Shown here piece after piece: positions 22,480-32,829 of a stretch of 64,000 nt of DNA. The stretch is from the NCBI RefSeq assembly GCF_035046485.1, contig NC_085138.1, positions 27,472,878 through 27,536,877 on the forward strand. The letters are read 5' to 3'. The notes below the pieces were generated by a model. It was not told where the DNA came from. It was given only the letters and a program-made list of their open reading frames with translations, and made no database searches. The stretch comes from Aedes albopictus (Eukaryota > Arthropoda > Insecta > Diptera > Culicidae). The position numbers and the translations under genes are program-made. Every line of letters begins with the position of its first letter. Within the stretch, counting starts at the first letter, position 1.

Positions 22480-23690
22480 CTAATATCCAAGGGTTGTTAA
22501 CAATAGGTAACCGATTGACCTGTTCATACAAACGAGTATGACTTTCAACACACGTCGATTCGGCGTTTGTGTTTCAAAACTAATGTGACAACACCTCATT
22601 CCAATTACATAAACAGACATATTGAGGTAAACAGCTGCCCTTCTCGACCCCGAAAAGAGAATCAACCTGAAAAACCCACATCTTATTCCATTCATTTAGC
22701 TCCATCAGGGTTCAAAACAACTTATATGTAGGTGCAAGTCGCCGTCCGCCGTGCTGTAACAAACAAGAAATACCTGCGAGCGCACTAAGGCCGGCCCCAA
22801 CGCACCTACATATATTGAGCTGAGATGAGCCGCGCTGCGTCTGATCTTGCAAAGGTACCCGCGACGACTCCACCGCCGTGAGCGAGCACACATGGTCAAT
22901 CAATTAATCCCCAAACTGAGCGCGATGAAATTGATCAGCAGCTATTTAGGGGGAAGGTATCGGGTGTTTTCACTGCGCTTTTTTCTCTTTTTTATTTCGG
23001 CGCCTCAACACTTGAACCGCGGGCGTGAAATTGGGCACAAATTTGAAACCAACGCACCAGTCATTGGCTGAAGGTGCACCCCTCCGAAAGTACCGGCAAA
23101 TTTGTAGGGCAGTGGGATACGTTTGAGTAGGTAATGGCTCTTCACCACACTACTGAACTGTGAGAGCTCGGTATGGAAAATGGTTGTGGGGGCCTACAGC
23201 AACAACAAGCGCCGTTCGCTGCAATCGGGGTTTTCTGGAATCGATAGCCGTGGAAAATTGATCCGATGCGGGTCTTTAAGTTTTGCAGTTTGTTAATCTG
23301 ATGCAAATTTGGCTTGATCAAATAGATTAATACTGGGGAAATGTGTACATACGGTTACCGACATAACAGCTGAATTATTCAACACTGTGTGTTATTTGAT
23401 TACTAGGTTACGTGGAGTAGCATGTCCTAGGTGAACGTTTTTTTCACGATCATTGAGCTGGAAAGTCGGAGCTTACCTGTAATAAGACGAAAAAGAAGAA
23501 AATTGTTATCAATGGAGTTTGCAAGGCAGTGTTGATCATATGAATACAATTACGAAAACATTGATTCCGCTGAATATTTTTTTACATATTTTGATGAATT
23601 TTTTGAGTCGGACTTGTTGGATTAAACCTTTGAAGCTGCAATTTTTCTAAGCGTGATTATAGAGTTTTCTTTACGTATTTCAGTGGTTTT
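22480..23690. other. No gene recognised; unique-looking island
   Basis: Moderate GC with several CG dinucleotides at 22735-22930, and no repeat pattern or recognisable domain. It could be regulatory or an untranslated part of a neighbouring gene. Nothing in the sequence settles this. Confidence 0.35.
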
Positions 23691-23699
23691 AGTGCTCAA

Positions 23700-25115
23700 C
23701 AGCATCAAGAGGGTAGAATATTTTTTCTGGATATCCTAGGTCATCCAAACTGTTCGTGAGTATAGATCCTGAAGTCTACGAGTGTAGACTTTTTTCATTA
23801 TACAAAGCTACGATTTGTATTCTATCATGTCCAGTAAGTCTTCTGAAAGTCCAATAAACAGATTAGGTCATCGAGATATCCTAGAGGTCATTCAAACTGT
23901 TCTCGAGTGTAGATCTTAAAGTGTACGGGCGTAACGGTAACTTTTTTTTCCATATACGATATATAATCTATCATGTCCAGCAAATCCAGCAATTGGACTT
24001 CATCAGATCAGCTGGGGTCATCCGAATTATTATGATGTTAAAAATCTAGCATCTACAGCAATTGAAGTTTCTGTTTTGGCTATCTAGAGTTATGTTTTAC
24101 AATCTATTATACTTACTGGAGCTCACAGAATACAATAAGAGACTATGACATAGATTCGGGATATTTAGAATCGTACACACTGCCCTGCAATATATTACAT
24201 AGAGTCTACAGCCAGATACAGAACAATGCCTATTAGTCTTTGAAGAGTATTAGTAAATATGGTTCATTATGTATCATTAGTCAGTGTAGCAGGCCAGAAT
24301 TGAAAATGCAGATGTTGTGTAGTCCATGCATGATTCGATGACCTTAATTATCACAAAACTGTCATGAAGTGACCCTTGAGAGTTAAGAGGTTCATGGATC
24401 CTATTTAATCGTATGTATAACGTTACTATCTAAAATGAAATGACCTCATGTTATAGTGGTTGTTTTCATCAACTAGGCTCTATAGCAGTAAGGATAGCCC
24501 ATAATATCCCAAAAATATATAACAACGCTTATTGTGCCTCGAACTACTTTACTAAATACAGTGGATTATGTAGCACTACATACTTAACGTAGTGGCAAAA
24601 GCTATCATCACAAGTGGAGACCTGAAGCTACACAGATCGAAAAAGGAGTGTAAAATTCTGTGCCATATGATGCACATGTTTGGAGCGTGGGATATCACAG
24701 AAGTTTACATGACATATAATGTAAAAGTCATAAAATATCATGTAAACTTCCATTATATGTCATGTAATTCCGCATGACTCTGAGTGTTTACATGACATAT
24801 ATCACAAATTTACATGATATATCATGTAAACCATCATAACACTAAGTTTACATGACTAAAATGAAGTTTACATGACGTGTAAATCTCATTATTTTTATCT
24901 GTGTATGGTCTACGAAGTAGTTTGGTTGATCTGGAATAACTCAAAACTATCTTGAGATGACTTGTGAAATGACAGGGGGATTACAGATTACAGTTGGAAT
25001 GTTACAGTTCATTGTGAGAATAACTACTGTTACTGTCAAAAGATAAACTGCAGGACAGTTTGGACGACCCTTAAGGTCCCGAAAGATTATAATAATATAT
25101 AGTAGACTTGAGGTT
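23700..25115. repeat. Diverged tandem repeats related to the 263-bp unit
   Basis: Landmarks such as GGTCATYCAAACTGTTC recur at about 23741 and 23888, with a weaker copy near 24016. The end of the block (about 25045-25115, GGACAGTTTGGACGACCC ... AGTAGACTTGAGGTTG) aligns to 31050-31110. So this is an old tandem array that continues on the far side of the 25.1-30.8 kb insertion. Confidence 0.55.
24631..24903. mobile_element. TA-flanked MITE rich in TTTACATGA
   Basis: A 273-bp element with CACAGAT at the left end and ATCTGTG at the right, flanked by TA on both sides (24629-24630, 24904-24905). This is the signature of Tc1/mariner-type insertion. The interior repeats TTTACATGA in direct orientation at least five times and in reverse at least twice. 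Non-coding. Confidence 0.75.
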
Positions 25116-25153
25116 GCCCAAGTAACACAGCGAAACAAGTTGCTGCTAAAAAT

Positions 25154-25437
25154 TGTTGGCGAACAAGCAAGGCAGTGGGAATGGTTTTCACTAGGGAATA
25201 ACTAAACGCGGTTTTACTATAAACGAAAGGAAAAAGATACTTTATTATGCTACTCGATACACGGTTGAAACTGGAATGAATCACACTCTGCTGGCACCGT
25301 TGGTGGAGAGCCCGACTTGCATGTGTTGGTGTGTAGCGGCAAGCGAAAGGGTGTTGCCAGATGATGTGGCGTGTTTCGCTCTCGCCCGCTGCTCAGGGTT
25401 GAACTCGGTGGGAGTCGGTGATTGCTATATCCCGACA
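25154..25437 (-). repeat. 3' LTR of the copia element
   Basis: 284 bp, identical by eye to the copy at 28139-28422. The stop codon of the polyprotein frame lies inside it at 25393-25395. An AATAAA polyadenylation signal on the minus strand sits within the LTR. Confidence 0.92.
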
Positions 25438-27996
25438 CTCCTCCTCAATCTCCGACTCACAGTCAGAAAAATCCTTCACGAATCTGTTACGCTTGAATGC
25501 TGACGTATGCTTCTTCTGCTTGACGGGTCCTGGTTTCATCCTTGTTAACTCCTTCTTGGGTTTGGCTTGTAGATCTGGATCCTCGGTGGTCCTTCTAGCT
25601 TTCAGCTCCTCCTTAGTGCTGCACAACATGGTAGACTCTTCTGCGGCACACATTGCAATACCAACCACGTAGTCCGATAGCTTGGTAGGCATCGCACCTC
25701 GCGTCTTCCGGAATGGCAACTGCTTCCTTGATTGTTCGTTCACTTTCTCCTCCTGAACTGCTGCATCGTCAAATCCGTTGAAATCTCCGCTCGCATGGGC
25801 ATCTGAATACTCATCATCCGATTTCTCGTCTGCCGTTCCTTGCTTCCGCTGAGACTCACGATTTGGAACACAGTGCTGACGAATAGGGGTGATTTCTATC
25901 TGCGACGAACCATTCTTCCATTCGATGAACGCTGCGTCTCTACTGACAGTGATCGTATCCGTGGCGCGATCCAGGAACCGATACCCCTTCCGGTCCTCAG
26001 CGTATCCCACGAAAGTCAGCTTCCTTGATCTGGGATCCAGCTTGCGCCGCTTCGCGTCTGGTATGCGGACGTACGCGTCGCTACCAAACACACGGAGTCG
26101 ATCCAACTCCGGCTTCCTACCATAGAACCGTTCGTATGGTGTACCTTCGATCACGCGGGACGGCAGCCTATTCTGCAGAAATGCTGCTGTGCGTATGGCT
26201 TCGCCCCAGTACTTTTTCTCCATCCCCGCATCTAGGAGCATACACGAGGCCATCTCCTGGAGTGACCTGTTTTTACGCTCGGCTACCCCATTGGACTGGG
26301 GTGAATACGCGGTGGTAAATTCAGCAACAATGCCCTCCTTGGCATAGAAATTAGAGAGATCTTTATTTACGTACTCACCGCCTCCATCAGCTCTGATGAC
26401 CTTCGGTTTCCTACCAAAGTAGTTCTGGCAGAAGTAGACGAAATCCTTCACTTTCTCCTTGGCCTCCGACTTCTCTTTCAACAAGTAGATGACCGCAAAC
26501 CGACTGTAGTCGTCGATCAGGCTCAGGAAGTAACGATTTCCACTCGGTGTGACGTTGCTGAAAGGCCCACACAAATCAGTGTGGATGAGGTCCAAAATCT
26601 TCTTCGCTTTTCTGTCCACTACACTCGGGAACGGCTTTCGGACCAATTTTCCCTCGAGACATGTTTCGCACACCTCGTCTCTTCCACAGTCCGTTACACG
26701 AATACCACTTCCGAGTTTTTCTTTAATCACTTTGTTCACTGCATCCGCATCCCGGTGACCGAAGCGCCGGTGCCACAGATGTCGGCACATCTGCGTATGA
26801 CAGTCACTGACCGACTGCATCGCCTGCTCCGCCGTTTTCAGTTTATACAGCGCACCACTACGATCACCCACGGCAACAATGCAACCCGTACTGTTCACAA
26901 TATTGCAACCCGCTTCCGTAAAATGCACTACGAAGCCTTTACTCGCCATTTTCCCAACTGATAGTAAATTACCGTCCAGTCCCGGAACGAAAAGTACCTC
27001 GGTGATACGGATTTCCACCGGTTTCCCGTCACTATCAACACCGCGAATCAGTCCTTCACCACAGCCAGCCGTTTTCGTTTTCTTGCCGTTAGCGAGCACG
27101 ACGTCCGCTCCGGCGCGCTCCACCAGCGAGGTGAAAAAGCTCTTATCACTACTCATGTGGCATGAAGCTCCGCTATCTAGAATCCACTCGTTTTTCACAG
27201 CTTGCCCCGCGACAAAACACAACGGTTCACTCGACTTTTGCACCTGCTTCGCTTTTTGCGGCGGCTGTTTGCTGGCCGAGTCCGAATCACTACTGTCACC
27301 CTGCTGCGTTGCCAAAAACTTGCGACAAAATTTCTTCACGTGTCCCGGTTTCTTACAGTAGAAACACACTCTGTCTTTGTCACGCTTTGTGTTCATCTTC
27401 ATCGCTTTTTCTTGCCCCACTCCGTCGACCGAACGATCCAAGCGACGCTGGTACGCATCCAGCAATTTCGACTTTACGAAATCAAGCGTAATGTCCGCGT
27501 CGGCGCGGCTTTCCAAGGCCACCACAAGGTTGTCAAAACTGTCAGGCAAACTTCGCAAAATCATCGCCACTTTGAGAGTATCATCAAGCTTCTGCCCTAC
27601 ATTATCGAGGCGCTCAAACAGCTCGTCCAGCACGACAAGGTGTTTTTCCATATCACCACCCTCGATTAAATTGATCGAACACAACCTTTTCAAAAGGGAC
27701 ACTCGCGACGTCATATTCGGCTTCTCGTGATATGTCTTCAATGATTCCCACACTTCTTTCGCACTTTCCTTCTTCTTGATGATGCTGAATTGAGAGTCCT
27801 CCAAACAGAGCCCAATCGTCGCGATGGCTCGTTGGTCATCACGTTTCCAGTCATCATCGTCCACGTCTTCCGGCTTCCCATCACTGATAACACTCCACAG
27901 TTCTTCACGAATCAGCAACATGCGCATTCGAAAACTCCACGACTGCCAATTTTCATTATTCAGCCGCGCGAACGAGAGCTTCGACAAGTCCGCCAT
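25393..27996 (-). CDS. copia Gag-protease-integrase polyprotein, lacking RT
   Basis: This frame encodes the structural and integration half of a Ty1/copia polyprotein. Numbering from the ATG at 27994-27996 (MADLSKLSF..., chosen because it begins the typical copia Gag; an in-frame ATG 40 codons upstream also exists), 867 residues are seen. The Gag core covers about 1-190 with NENWQSW near the start. A CCHC zinc knuckle lies at 211-224 (CFYCKKPGHVKKFC), and the aspartic protease at 274-277 (DSGA). The integrase has its H/C zinc region around 409-446 and catalytic D474, D537 and E573 with D-35-E spacing; RADGGGEY replaces the more usual RSDNGGEY. After about residue 790 an unrelated charged tail runs into the LTR. 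No YVDD-type RT motif or RNase H is present, so about 500 residues are missing. Integration function is plausible, but independent reverse transcription is not. Confidence 0.9.
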   Translation of the reverse strand: MADLSKLSFARLNNENWQSWSFRMRMLLIREELWSVISDGKPEDVDDDDWKRDDQRAIATIGLCLEDSQFSIIKKKESAKEVWESLKTYHEKPNMTSRVSLLKRLCSINLIEGGDMEKHLVVLDELFERLDNVGQKLDDTLKVAMILRSLPDSFDNLVVALESRADADITLDFVKSKLLDAYQRRLDRSVDGVGQEKAMKMNTKRDKDRVCFYCKKPGHVKKFCRKFLATQQGDSSDSDSASKQPPQKAKQVQKSSEPLCFVAGQAVKNEWILDSGASCHMSSDKSFFTSLVERAGADVVLANGKKTKTAGCGEGLIRGVDSDGKPVEIRITEVLFVPGLDGNLLSVGKMASKGFVVHFTEAGCNIVNSTGCIVAVGDRSGALYKLKTAEQAMQSVSDCHTQMCRHLWHRRFGHRDADAVNKVIKEKLGSGIRVTDCGRDEVCETCLEGKLVRKPFPSVVDRKAKKILDLIHTDLCGPFSNVTPSGNRYFLSLIDDYSRFAVIYLLKEKSEAKEKVKDFVYFCQNYFGRKPKVIRADGGGEYVNKDLSNFYAKEGIVAEFTTAYSPQSNGVAERKNRSLQEMASCMLLDAGMEKKYWGEAIRTAAFLQNRLPSRVIEGTPYERFYGRKPELDRLRVFGSDAYVRIPDAKRRKLDPRSRKLTFVGYAEDRKGYRFLDRATDTITVSRDAAFIEWKNGSSQIEITPIRQHCVPNRESQRKQGTADEKSDDEYSDAHASGDFNGFDDAAVQEEKVNEQSRKQLPFRKTRGAMPTKLSDYVVGIAMCAAEESTMLCSTKEELKARRTTEDPDLQAKPKKELTRMKPGPVKQKKHTSAFKRNRFVKDFSDCESEIEEECRDIAITDSHRVQP
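25438..25448 (-). other. Polypurine tract of the copia element
   Basis: On the minus strand TTGAGGAGGAG abuts the TG start of the 3' LTR, the expected place for plus-strand DNA priming. It overlaps the end of the polyprotein frame. Confidence 0.65.
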
Positions 27997-28120
27997 TTTG
28001 TTGCCTTTCTTTGCACTGCACCAGTCACCAGCCACTAACCGGAACGCGAAACCGCACCGAAAAAATCTTCCGACGAAAACACTACCGTTTTGGAAAACGA
28101 GCGACCGATTTTCCAATCAT

Positions 28121-28138
28121 CCACTGGGCACCATAACC
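28121..28138 (-). other. Primer-binding site, initiator-tRNA-Met half type
   Basis: Directly after the 5' LTR the minus strand reads GGTTATGGTGCCCAG. Drosophila copia primes from a 5' half of tRNA-iMet using the complement of its anticodon-stem region (GGTTATGGGCCCAG from memory). This site differs by about one inserted base. The priming mode is inferred from that resemblance. Confidence 0.6.
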
Positions 28139-28422
28139 TGTTGGCGAACAAGCAAGGCAGTGGGAATGGTTTTCACTAGGGAATAACTAAACGCGGTTTT
28201 ACTATAAACGAAAGGAAAAAGATACTTTATTATGCTACTCGATACACGGTTGAAACTGGAATGAATCACACTCTGCTGGCACCGTTGGTGGAGAGCCCGA
28301 CTTGCATGTGTTGGTGTGTAGCGGCAAGCGAAAGGGTGTTGCCAGATGATGTGGCGTGTTTCGCTCTCGCCCGCTGCTCAGGGTTGAACTCGGTGGGAGT
28401 CGGTGATTGCTATATCCCGACA
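28139..28422 (-). repeat. 5' LTR of the copia element
   Basis: 284 bp, TG...CA bounded, no difference seen from the other LTR. The minus-strand AATAAA signal is at about 28226-28231. The AAAAT target duplication follows at 28423-28427. Confidence 0.92.
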
Positions 28423-28427
28423 AAAAT

Positions 28428-28770
28428 ATGTTAAAATATGTTATACAAAAGTTTTTCAAAAACATCCCTAGTTAAAAAGTAGTTTTCACAGGTTTTTGGA
28501 GAACATGTGCATCCAAAGTAGTGTTTCGAATATGTTTTTTGAAAACAAACACGAAAAATGCGTGTCTCGCCACCAAGTAATGGTTTTGTCACTCAAATTT
28601 GTTAAACTTGTTATAATTTAGTTTTATCAACAACACGAATAACATCATTCCTTCATAATATGAAACACACAAATGTTTGTTTACATTCTGTAGTGAACCC
28701 GTCAGTGAGTGCAGTTCTGTGAATCTGAGCAGTTCTGGTAAAAAAATAGATAGAACGGATTAAAATAATT
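28428..28770. other. Interior of the 25.1-30.8 kb element
   Basis: AT-rich sequence with repeated AAAATATGTTA and TTGTTAAACTTGTTATAA motifs. It continues the element interrupted by copia. No coding sequence recognised. Confidence 0.4.
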
Positions 28771-29025
28771 CAGGCCAAACATTTCAATAGGTCCTATCTG
28801 TATTTGAGAGGCTCTCTTTGTTCACTTTCTCTTTCAATTATTGCAATTTAATGGTACACTTTTCAACTATTTTTGCAGTACAAATCAAAAGACGATTGTT
28901 TTGACCATCGTTCAATGCAAGGAGACAATCATAATACAAATAAACAGCTGTGATATTAACGAAAGAGAGGGAAACCAAAGAGAGCCTCTCTTCTGCAGAT
29001 TGGACCTTTAGACATGTTTGGCCTG
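28771..29025. mobile_element. MITE with CAGGCCAAACAT termini
   Basis: A 255-bp inverted-repeat element, starting CAGGCCAAACATTTC and ending with the mirrored ATGTTTGGCCTG. A second inner inverted block (GAGAGGCTCTCTTTG ... CAAAGAGAGCCTCTC) lies inside. AATT precedes and follows it. It is nested inside the larger inverted-repeat element. Non-coding. Confidence 0.75.
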
Positions 29026-30845
29026 AATTACTGTCTTTAATCCAGCGAGGAGAGATTCCATTTGGCGAAAACGGATTTGTGTAGTTACTCCTCCAGCTTT
29101 GAGCGGCTAGTGATCATGCGCATTCCCCGAACCAGAAAAACCTTAACGAATCTCGCTCAGTCTCCTGCACTCACTATGGAAGGCATCACGCTGCCTCTTT
29201 TACTGTTGTTATGTGGCCGGTAATTGTTTGTTACTCCGTTTCGGCTGCGAAACCAAGCAAAACTTCCATGTCTTCCTCTTTCTAATTTCGAGCGCTGTTG
29301 ATCTTTCTTCGTGGCGGACGACCGTCGAAGCGGGGATGCATTTCTGTTTCCTTTCATCCCACTACTGCCACACAGCGACGAAGAATGATTCGAGATATTT
29401 ACAACAAAATATTAAATCCACTACTGCAGGAATTAGAAATAGATCCTCCAATTTGTTGAAATTTTGTCATTTTTCCGTATGTTTATGCGACGCATGTTGT
29501 GCAAATCAGCTGATTGTTGTTTGGATGAGAGGGCTACGAAATGAGAAGATTTTTGTCATGTTGTTTTGCAATACTTTTGGGTAACATATTTCAAAACATA
29601 ATAGAGGCTTGCATTACAAACATAACCGCACAAATTCTCATACATGCGCTGCTTGGGCGATATGTTTTCAGTTACAGTGTATGTCAAAAATATTTACAAC
29701 AAAGAAATTGAGTTCTGCAAGGAAAGTTAACCTCAATGTTTGCCGTGCGGGAGTAAAAAACGGCAACGAATGGGAATCAAAACAAACCACTGGGAGCTGT
29801 CAAAATTCGTGTGGGATGGAAAAGGAAGGCACTAACGAAAATGAACTAAACGTTCATTCGTGCCGTTATCTTGCAAAGCGTGATAAACAGAAATTATTTG
29901 AGAGCTGCATGCGAAAACTGGAAACACATGAATATTCTTGGCAGCCACACAAGAGACAATCAAACGTACCGTCTAGAAGTTTTGCCACAACATGTTTTTA
30001 CTTTGTTCAACTACCACCAATGTTCTGTGAAGTATCATGTTGTTTCTATGAGTCCAAAATTATTTGATATTAATAAATATAAGAACATTATTGGAAAAAT
30101 GGATGCATTTATAACAATGAAATATCTTAGTGTTTACCCCACCGATGAGTTGATAAGTTTGTTGAAAACAAATAACACAAAAAAATCACATGTGAAAATG
30201 TTTTTGGTTGGCACTGTATATTCTTCGTGCTGGCCTTTGGTGCTACCGCCATATTGAGCTTTGTTGAACATCGACAAAAAATATTCAGAAATATTCAGTC
30301 GATCGAATAGCGCAATAATTTTGTGGAGGTAAAATGCCATAATCCACCGTAAATTTTAAAGCGCACACTTTTTCCGGCATTGGAATCACTCAATGTTGGA
30401 TAAGTTTTGCTCAACTGTATTCAGGTTTACGTTTCTCCATTTTATTTGTGAGTCTGATTCATAGCAAGATTTAGTTTGAGTTTTTCTGACGAACTGCTGT
30501 CAAAAAAGTCAATAATACTACTATGTGTTTGTGATAATTGTGCTCTCACTCTTGTTTGTCAGCTGATGTTAGAATTTTGTTTTTTAAAAGTAATAAACAC
30601 CACAAAAATACTTCCGTCTTTGAGCTATGATATGTATATCATAACAACTTGCTAACATGTTTGTTTGTTTTCAGTTAGTTACGTCAAAACTTTTACAAAA
30701 CAAAACATGTTGCAGAAGTCATTTTTCGTGCGCTTTTTCGGTCACGCAAAAGTCATGGAACATGTTGCCGCATCTTTAGTCCGTGAATGTAAGATGTTTT
30801 GGAGAAGCTCGAGAAACTTCTCCATAACAAAGTGTGTTGCTTGGG
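29026..30845. other. Remainder of inverted-repeat element; unrecognised frames
   Basis: Two overlapping plus-strand frames in different phases, 29609-30067 (152 codons) and 29871-30257 (128 codons), are the longest here. I do not recognise either protein. Their overlap in different frames, high K/N content and absence of any domain argue for chance or a decayed gene. TTTGACAGCT-type strings and AT-rich blocks are typical of the surrounding non-coding DNA. Confidence 0.3.
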
Positions 30846-30846
30846 T

Positions 30847-31380
30847 GGTCCAGTAACCGCGGTTGATTACTCAGTGTATCAGATATGGCTACTGTTACGA
30901 ATGTAGACTTGAAGTTCTGAAATCGAAGACAGTTTGACTGACCAGGTGAAGCAAGAGCTTCACGGATTCCAGCAGATTACGAAATGTTATTATTTATGGT
31001 GAAAACACAGAATATTATTCTTGTAGTTTTGAAGGACTTCATTATAGGACAGTTTGGACGACCCTGGATGTCCCAAAGGCTTATGATAATATCAAGTAGA
31101 CTTCAGATTGGTCCACTAACCGCGGCTGATTACGCAACGTTACTTAGAATAGCAGATATGGCTACTGTTACGAGCGTAAACCTGAAGTTTTAAACACCAA
31201 GGCTGTAGTGTCTCTGAATGACATTTGAGATTTCAAGAGCTTCAGGGATCTCAGTTGATTATGCAATGCTATTATTTGTGACGAAAAAACATAAAGTTAT
31301 TATTGTAGATTTTAAGAACTTCATTATAGAACAGTTTGCACGACCCTGAATGCTCTGAAGGTTTATAAATAAACTAAAAC
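30847..31380 (+). repeat. 263-bp tandem repeat, two units
   Basis: GGTCCASTAACCGCGG occurs at 30847 and 31110 (263 bp apart). Each unit continues with GATATGGCTACTGTTACGA, an AAGAGCTTCA block, ATTATTTRTG and GGACAGTTTGGACGACCCT-like sequence. The second unit is uninterrupted and is the empty-site counterpart of the 25.1-30.8 kb insertion. A further partial unit appears near 31785-31850. Confidence 0.75.
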
Positions 31381-32303
31381 TACTGTATTTCGGTATTCGG
31401 TTGGTTTCGTACAAGTCGGGGGCGATTCTAAACTGTTTTCGTTCGTGGTTGAAAATGGACCTTTCTCGTCGGCGGTTGAATGTTGACTGTTGTTCGGTGG
31501 CGGCGTTGAGCGCACTCAACATACTCAATGAGGTGAAAGAAGGACGGTGACGGCTTTGGTGACGGAGGAAAATTCCTTTCACAAAGGATGCTGATTGGTT
31601 CAGTTACCGTCGGCTGATGGCACACAAAATCACGTTGTACATGGAAGGGTCGATCCTTGCGTGCATGATCGGTAATGTTGTCGCTCGGTGATCAGAAATT
31701 GTTGGATGGGAAGACGTGTCATATTGTAGATGAAAAGGTGGGAAAAAACATTCGTGGGTATTCCTTCGCGTTGGCGCGAACAACTATTCATGTAGATTTG
31801 AAGAACTTTACCACAGGACAGTTTGGAACACCTAGAATATCCCAGAATATTAAACACGATGTTGTATTCTTGACGAAGGTTAAATGAATACATATGAATA
31901 TAACCCATATCCAAATTCAGCTTTTAAAACATGTGGTATGTCAATTATTTTGTTTCTCCAAACTTCATGCAGTTCAGGATGTTCTAGGTTGTCAGTTTAT
32001 TTATATAGCCGTTTCTATGTTGGAGTCATATGTGACCCCTCCGGCTCCAAAGGGTTAAAGGCCACCTATTCCGATTCGTAATGTAGAAAATCCTGGGCCC
32101 GTCTCTCCTTACTCTTTTTTTTTTGTTGGTTCCACTAATTCGAACCAGATTGTTGGTTAGTAAGGTGGATACTTGGGAAACCAATTCCTCCACAGCTTCT
32201 TTCAATAGTTTTGTCCCCGTCTCATGCGACCTTTCTTTAGAGAGGTGACAAATGGATTAGTAAGGATAAAATCGGAACATTACTGTATAAGTATCTATGA
32301 TAT
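31381..32303. other. No gene recognised
   Basis: GC-richer stretch at 31400-31620, then ordinary AT-rich sequence. A short string at 32025-32060 (CATATGTGACCCCTCCGGC ... CCAAAGGGTTAA) recurs in similar form at 63795-63840, suggesting a dispersed repeat. No domain or long frame. Confidence 0.35.
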
Positions 32304-32829
32304 CCCAAGCAACACACTTATATAAGAGTTATATAAGAGTTACGACGGCGCAAGTTTTGGTTGTATAGAAGTTTATTTTACGTAATTCTAACACAATGCT
32401 AGAATAACGTCGAATTGGCTTCTTTAGTGGTGTTGAGATAATTCCATATTCTGAATCCGCATGCCAAACTGAGTCGAAATCCAAATTTTCATCAATTTTG
32501 GTGCCCGGAAACCTATTTAAAAATCAATTTGAAGTTTGTATGGGAGATATTTGTCGAATCACCCCTCGTCGCATTTTGTACTGAGCGGAGCTGTCAAGCA
32601 GTTGCCCAGCTGTCAAAAGGTGATTTCAAAAAATATGTTTGAAATTGATTTTAGGTACCAAAATATAATTCTAAAAATCCGAAAAAAATCATAGCAGCTC
32701 AGAAAAAGGTACTCTTTTGTTTAAAAATAAAAAATCATTGAAATTTTGTTAATTTAAAAACCCAGTTATCTTCTATACAACCATAACTTGCGCTGTCGTA
32801 ACTCTTATATAACATGTGTGTTGCTTGGA
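32304..32829. mobile_element. Inverted-repeat element of the CCCAAGYAACA group
   Basis: The left arm (CCCAAGCAACACA ... TTATATAAGAGTTACGAC ... TTGTATAGAAG) is mirrored by the right arm at about 32765-32829. The arms are about 65 bp; the left one has a duplicated TTATATAAGAG. TAT flanks both sides, suggesting a 3-bp duplication. The interior includes the dispersed block also seen at 1575-1790. Non-coding. Confidence 0.7.

Larger units (their letters stand above)
25154..28422 (-). mobile_element. copia-type LTR retrotransposon, RT/RNase H deleted
   Basis: A 3269-bp element on the minus strand with two 284-bp LTRs that read as identical, each starting TG and ending CA, and a perfect 5-bp duplication AAAAT (25149-25153 and 28423-28427). 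The interior has a primer-binding site next to the 5' LTR, a purine tract (GAGGAGGAG) next to the 3' LTR, and one open frame for Gag, protease and integrase. Full-length copia elements are about 5 kb, and here reverse transcriptase and RNase H are absent. Intact ends, an intact frame and identical LTRs indicate a recent insertion, probably helped in trans by a complete relative. Confidence 0.92.
25116..30845. mobile_element. Inverted-repeat element interrupted by a copia insertion
   Basis: The outer ends are CCCAAGTAACACA on the left and its near-complement TGTGTTGCTTGGG on the right. The flanks match a single uninterrupted repeat unit at 31050-31200 (GACTTCAGATTG|GTCCACTAACC), which acts as an empty site and fixes the ends to within 1-2 bp. 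The duplication is 2-3 bp (TG, or an imperfect TTG). Without the copia the element is about 2.5 kb. No transposase was recognised. The same terminal motif bounds the elements at 32304 and 42529. Confidence 0.6.

Noticed and set aside
25393..28116. Endogenous retrovirus or host gene interpretation of the 907-codon frame
   Set aside because: Gag-protease-integrase order, the CCHC knuckle, LTRs and the half-tRNA-Met primer site fit Ty1/copia. No envelope gene is present.
29871..30257. Endogenous viral element
   Set aside because: The 128-codon frame shows no viral domain or motif that I can recognise.
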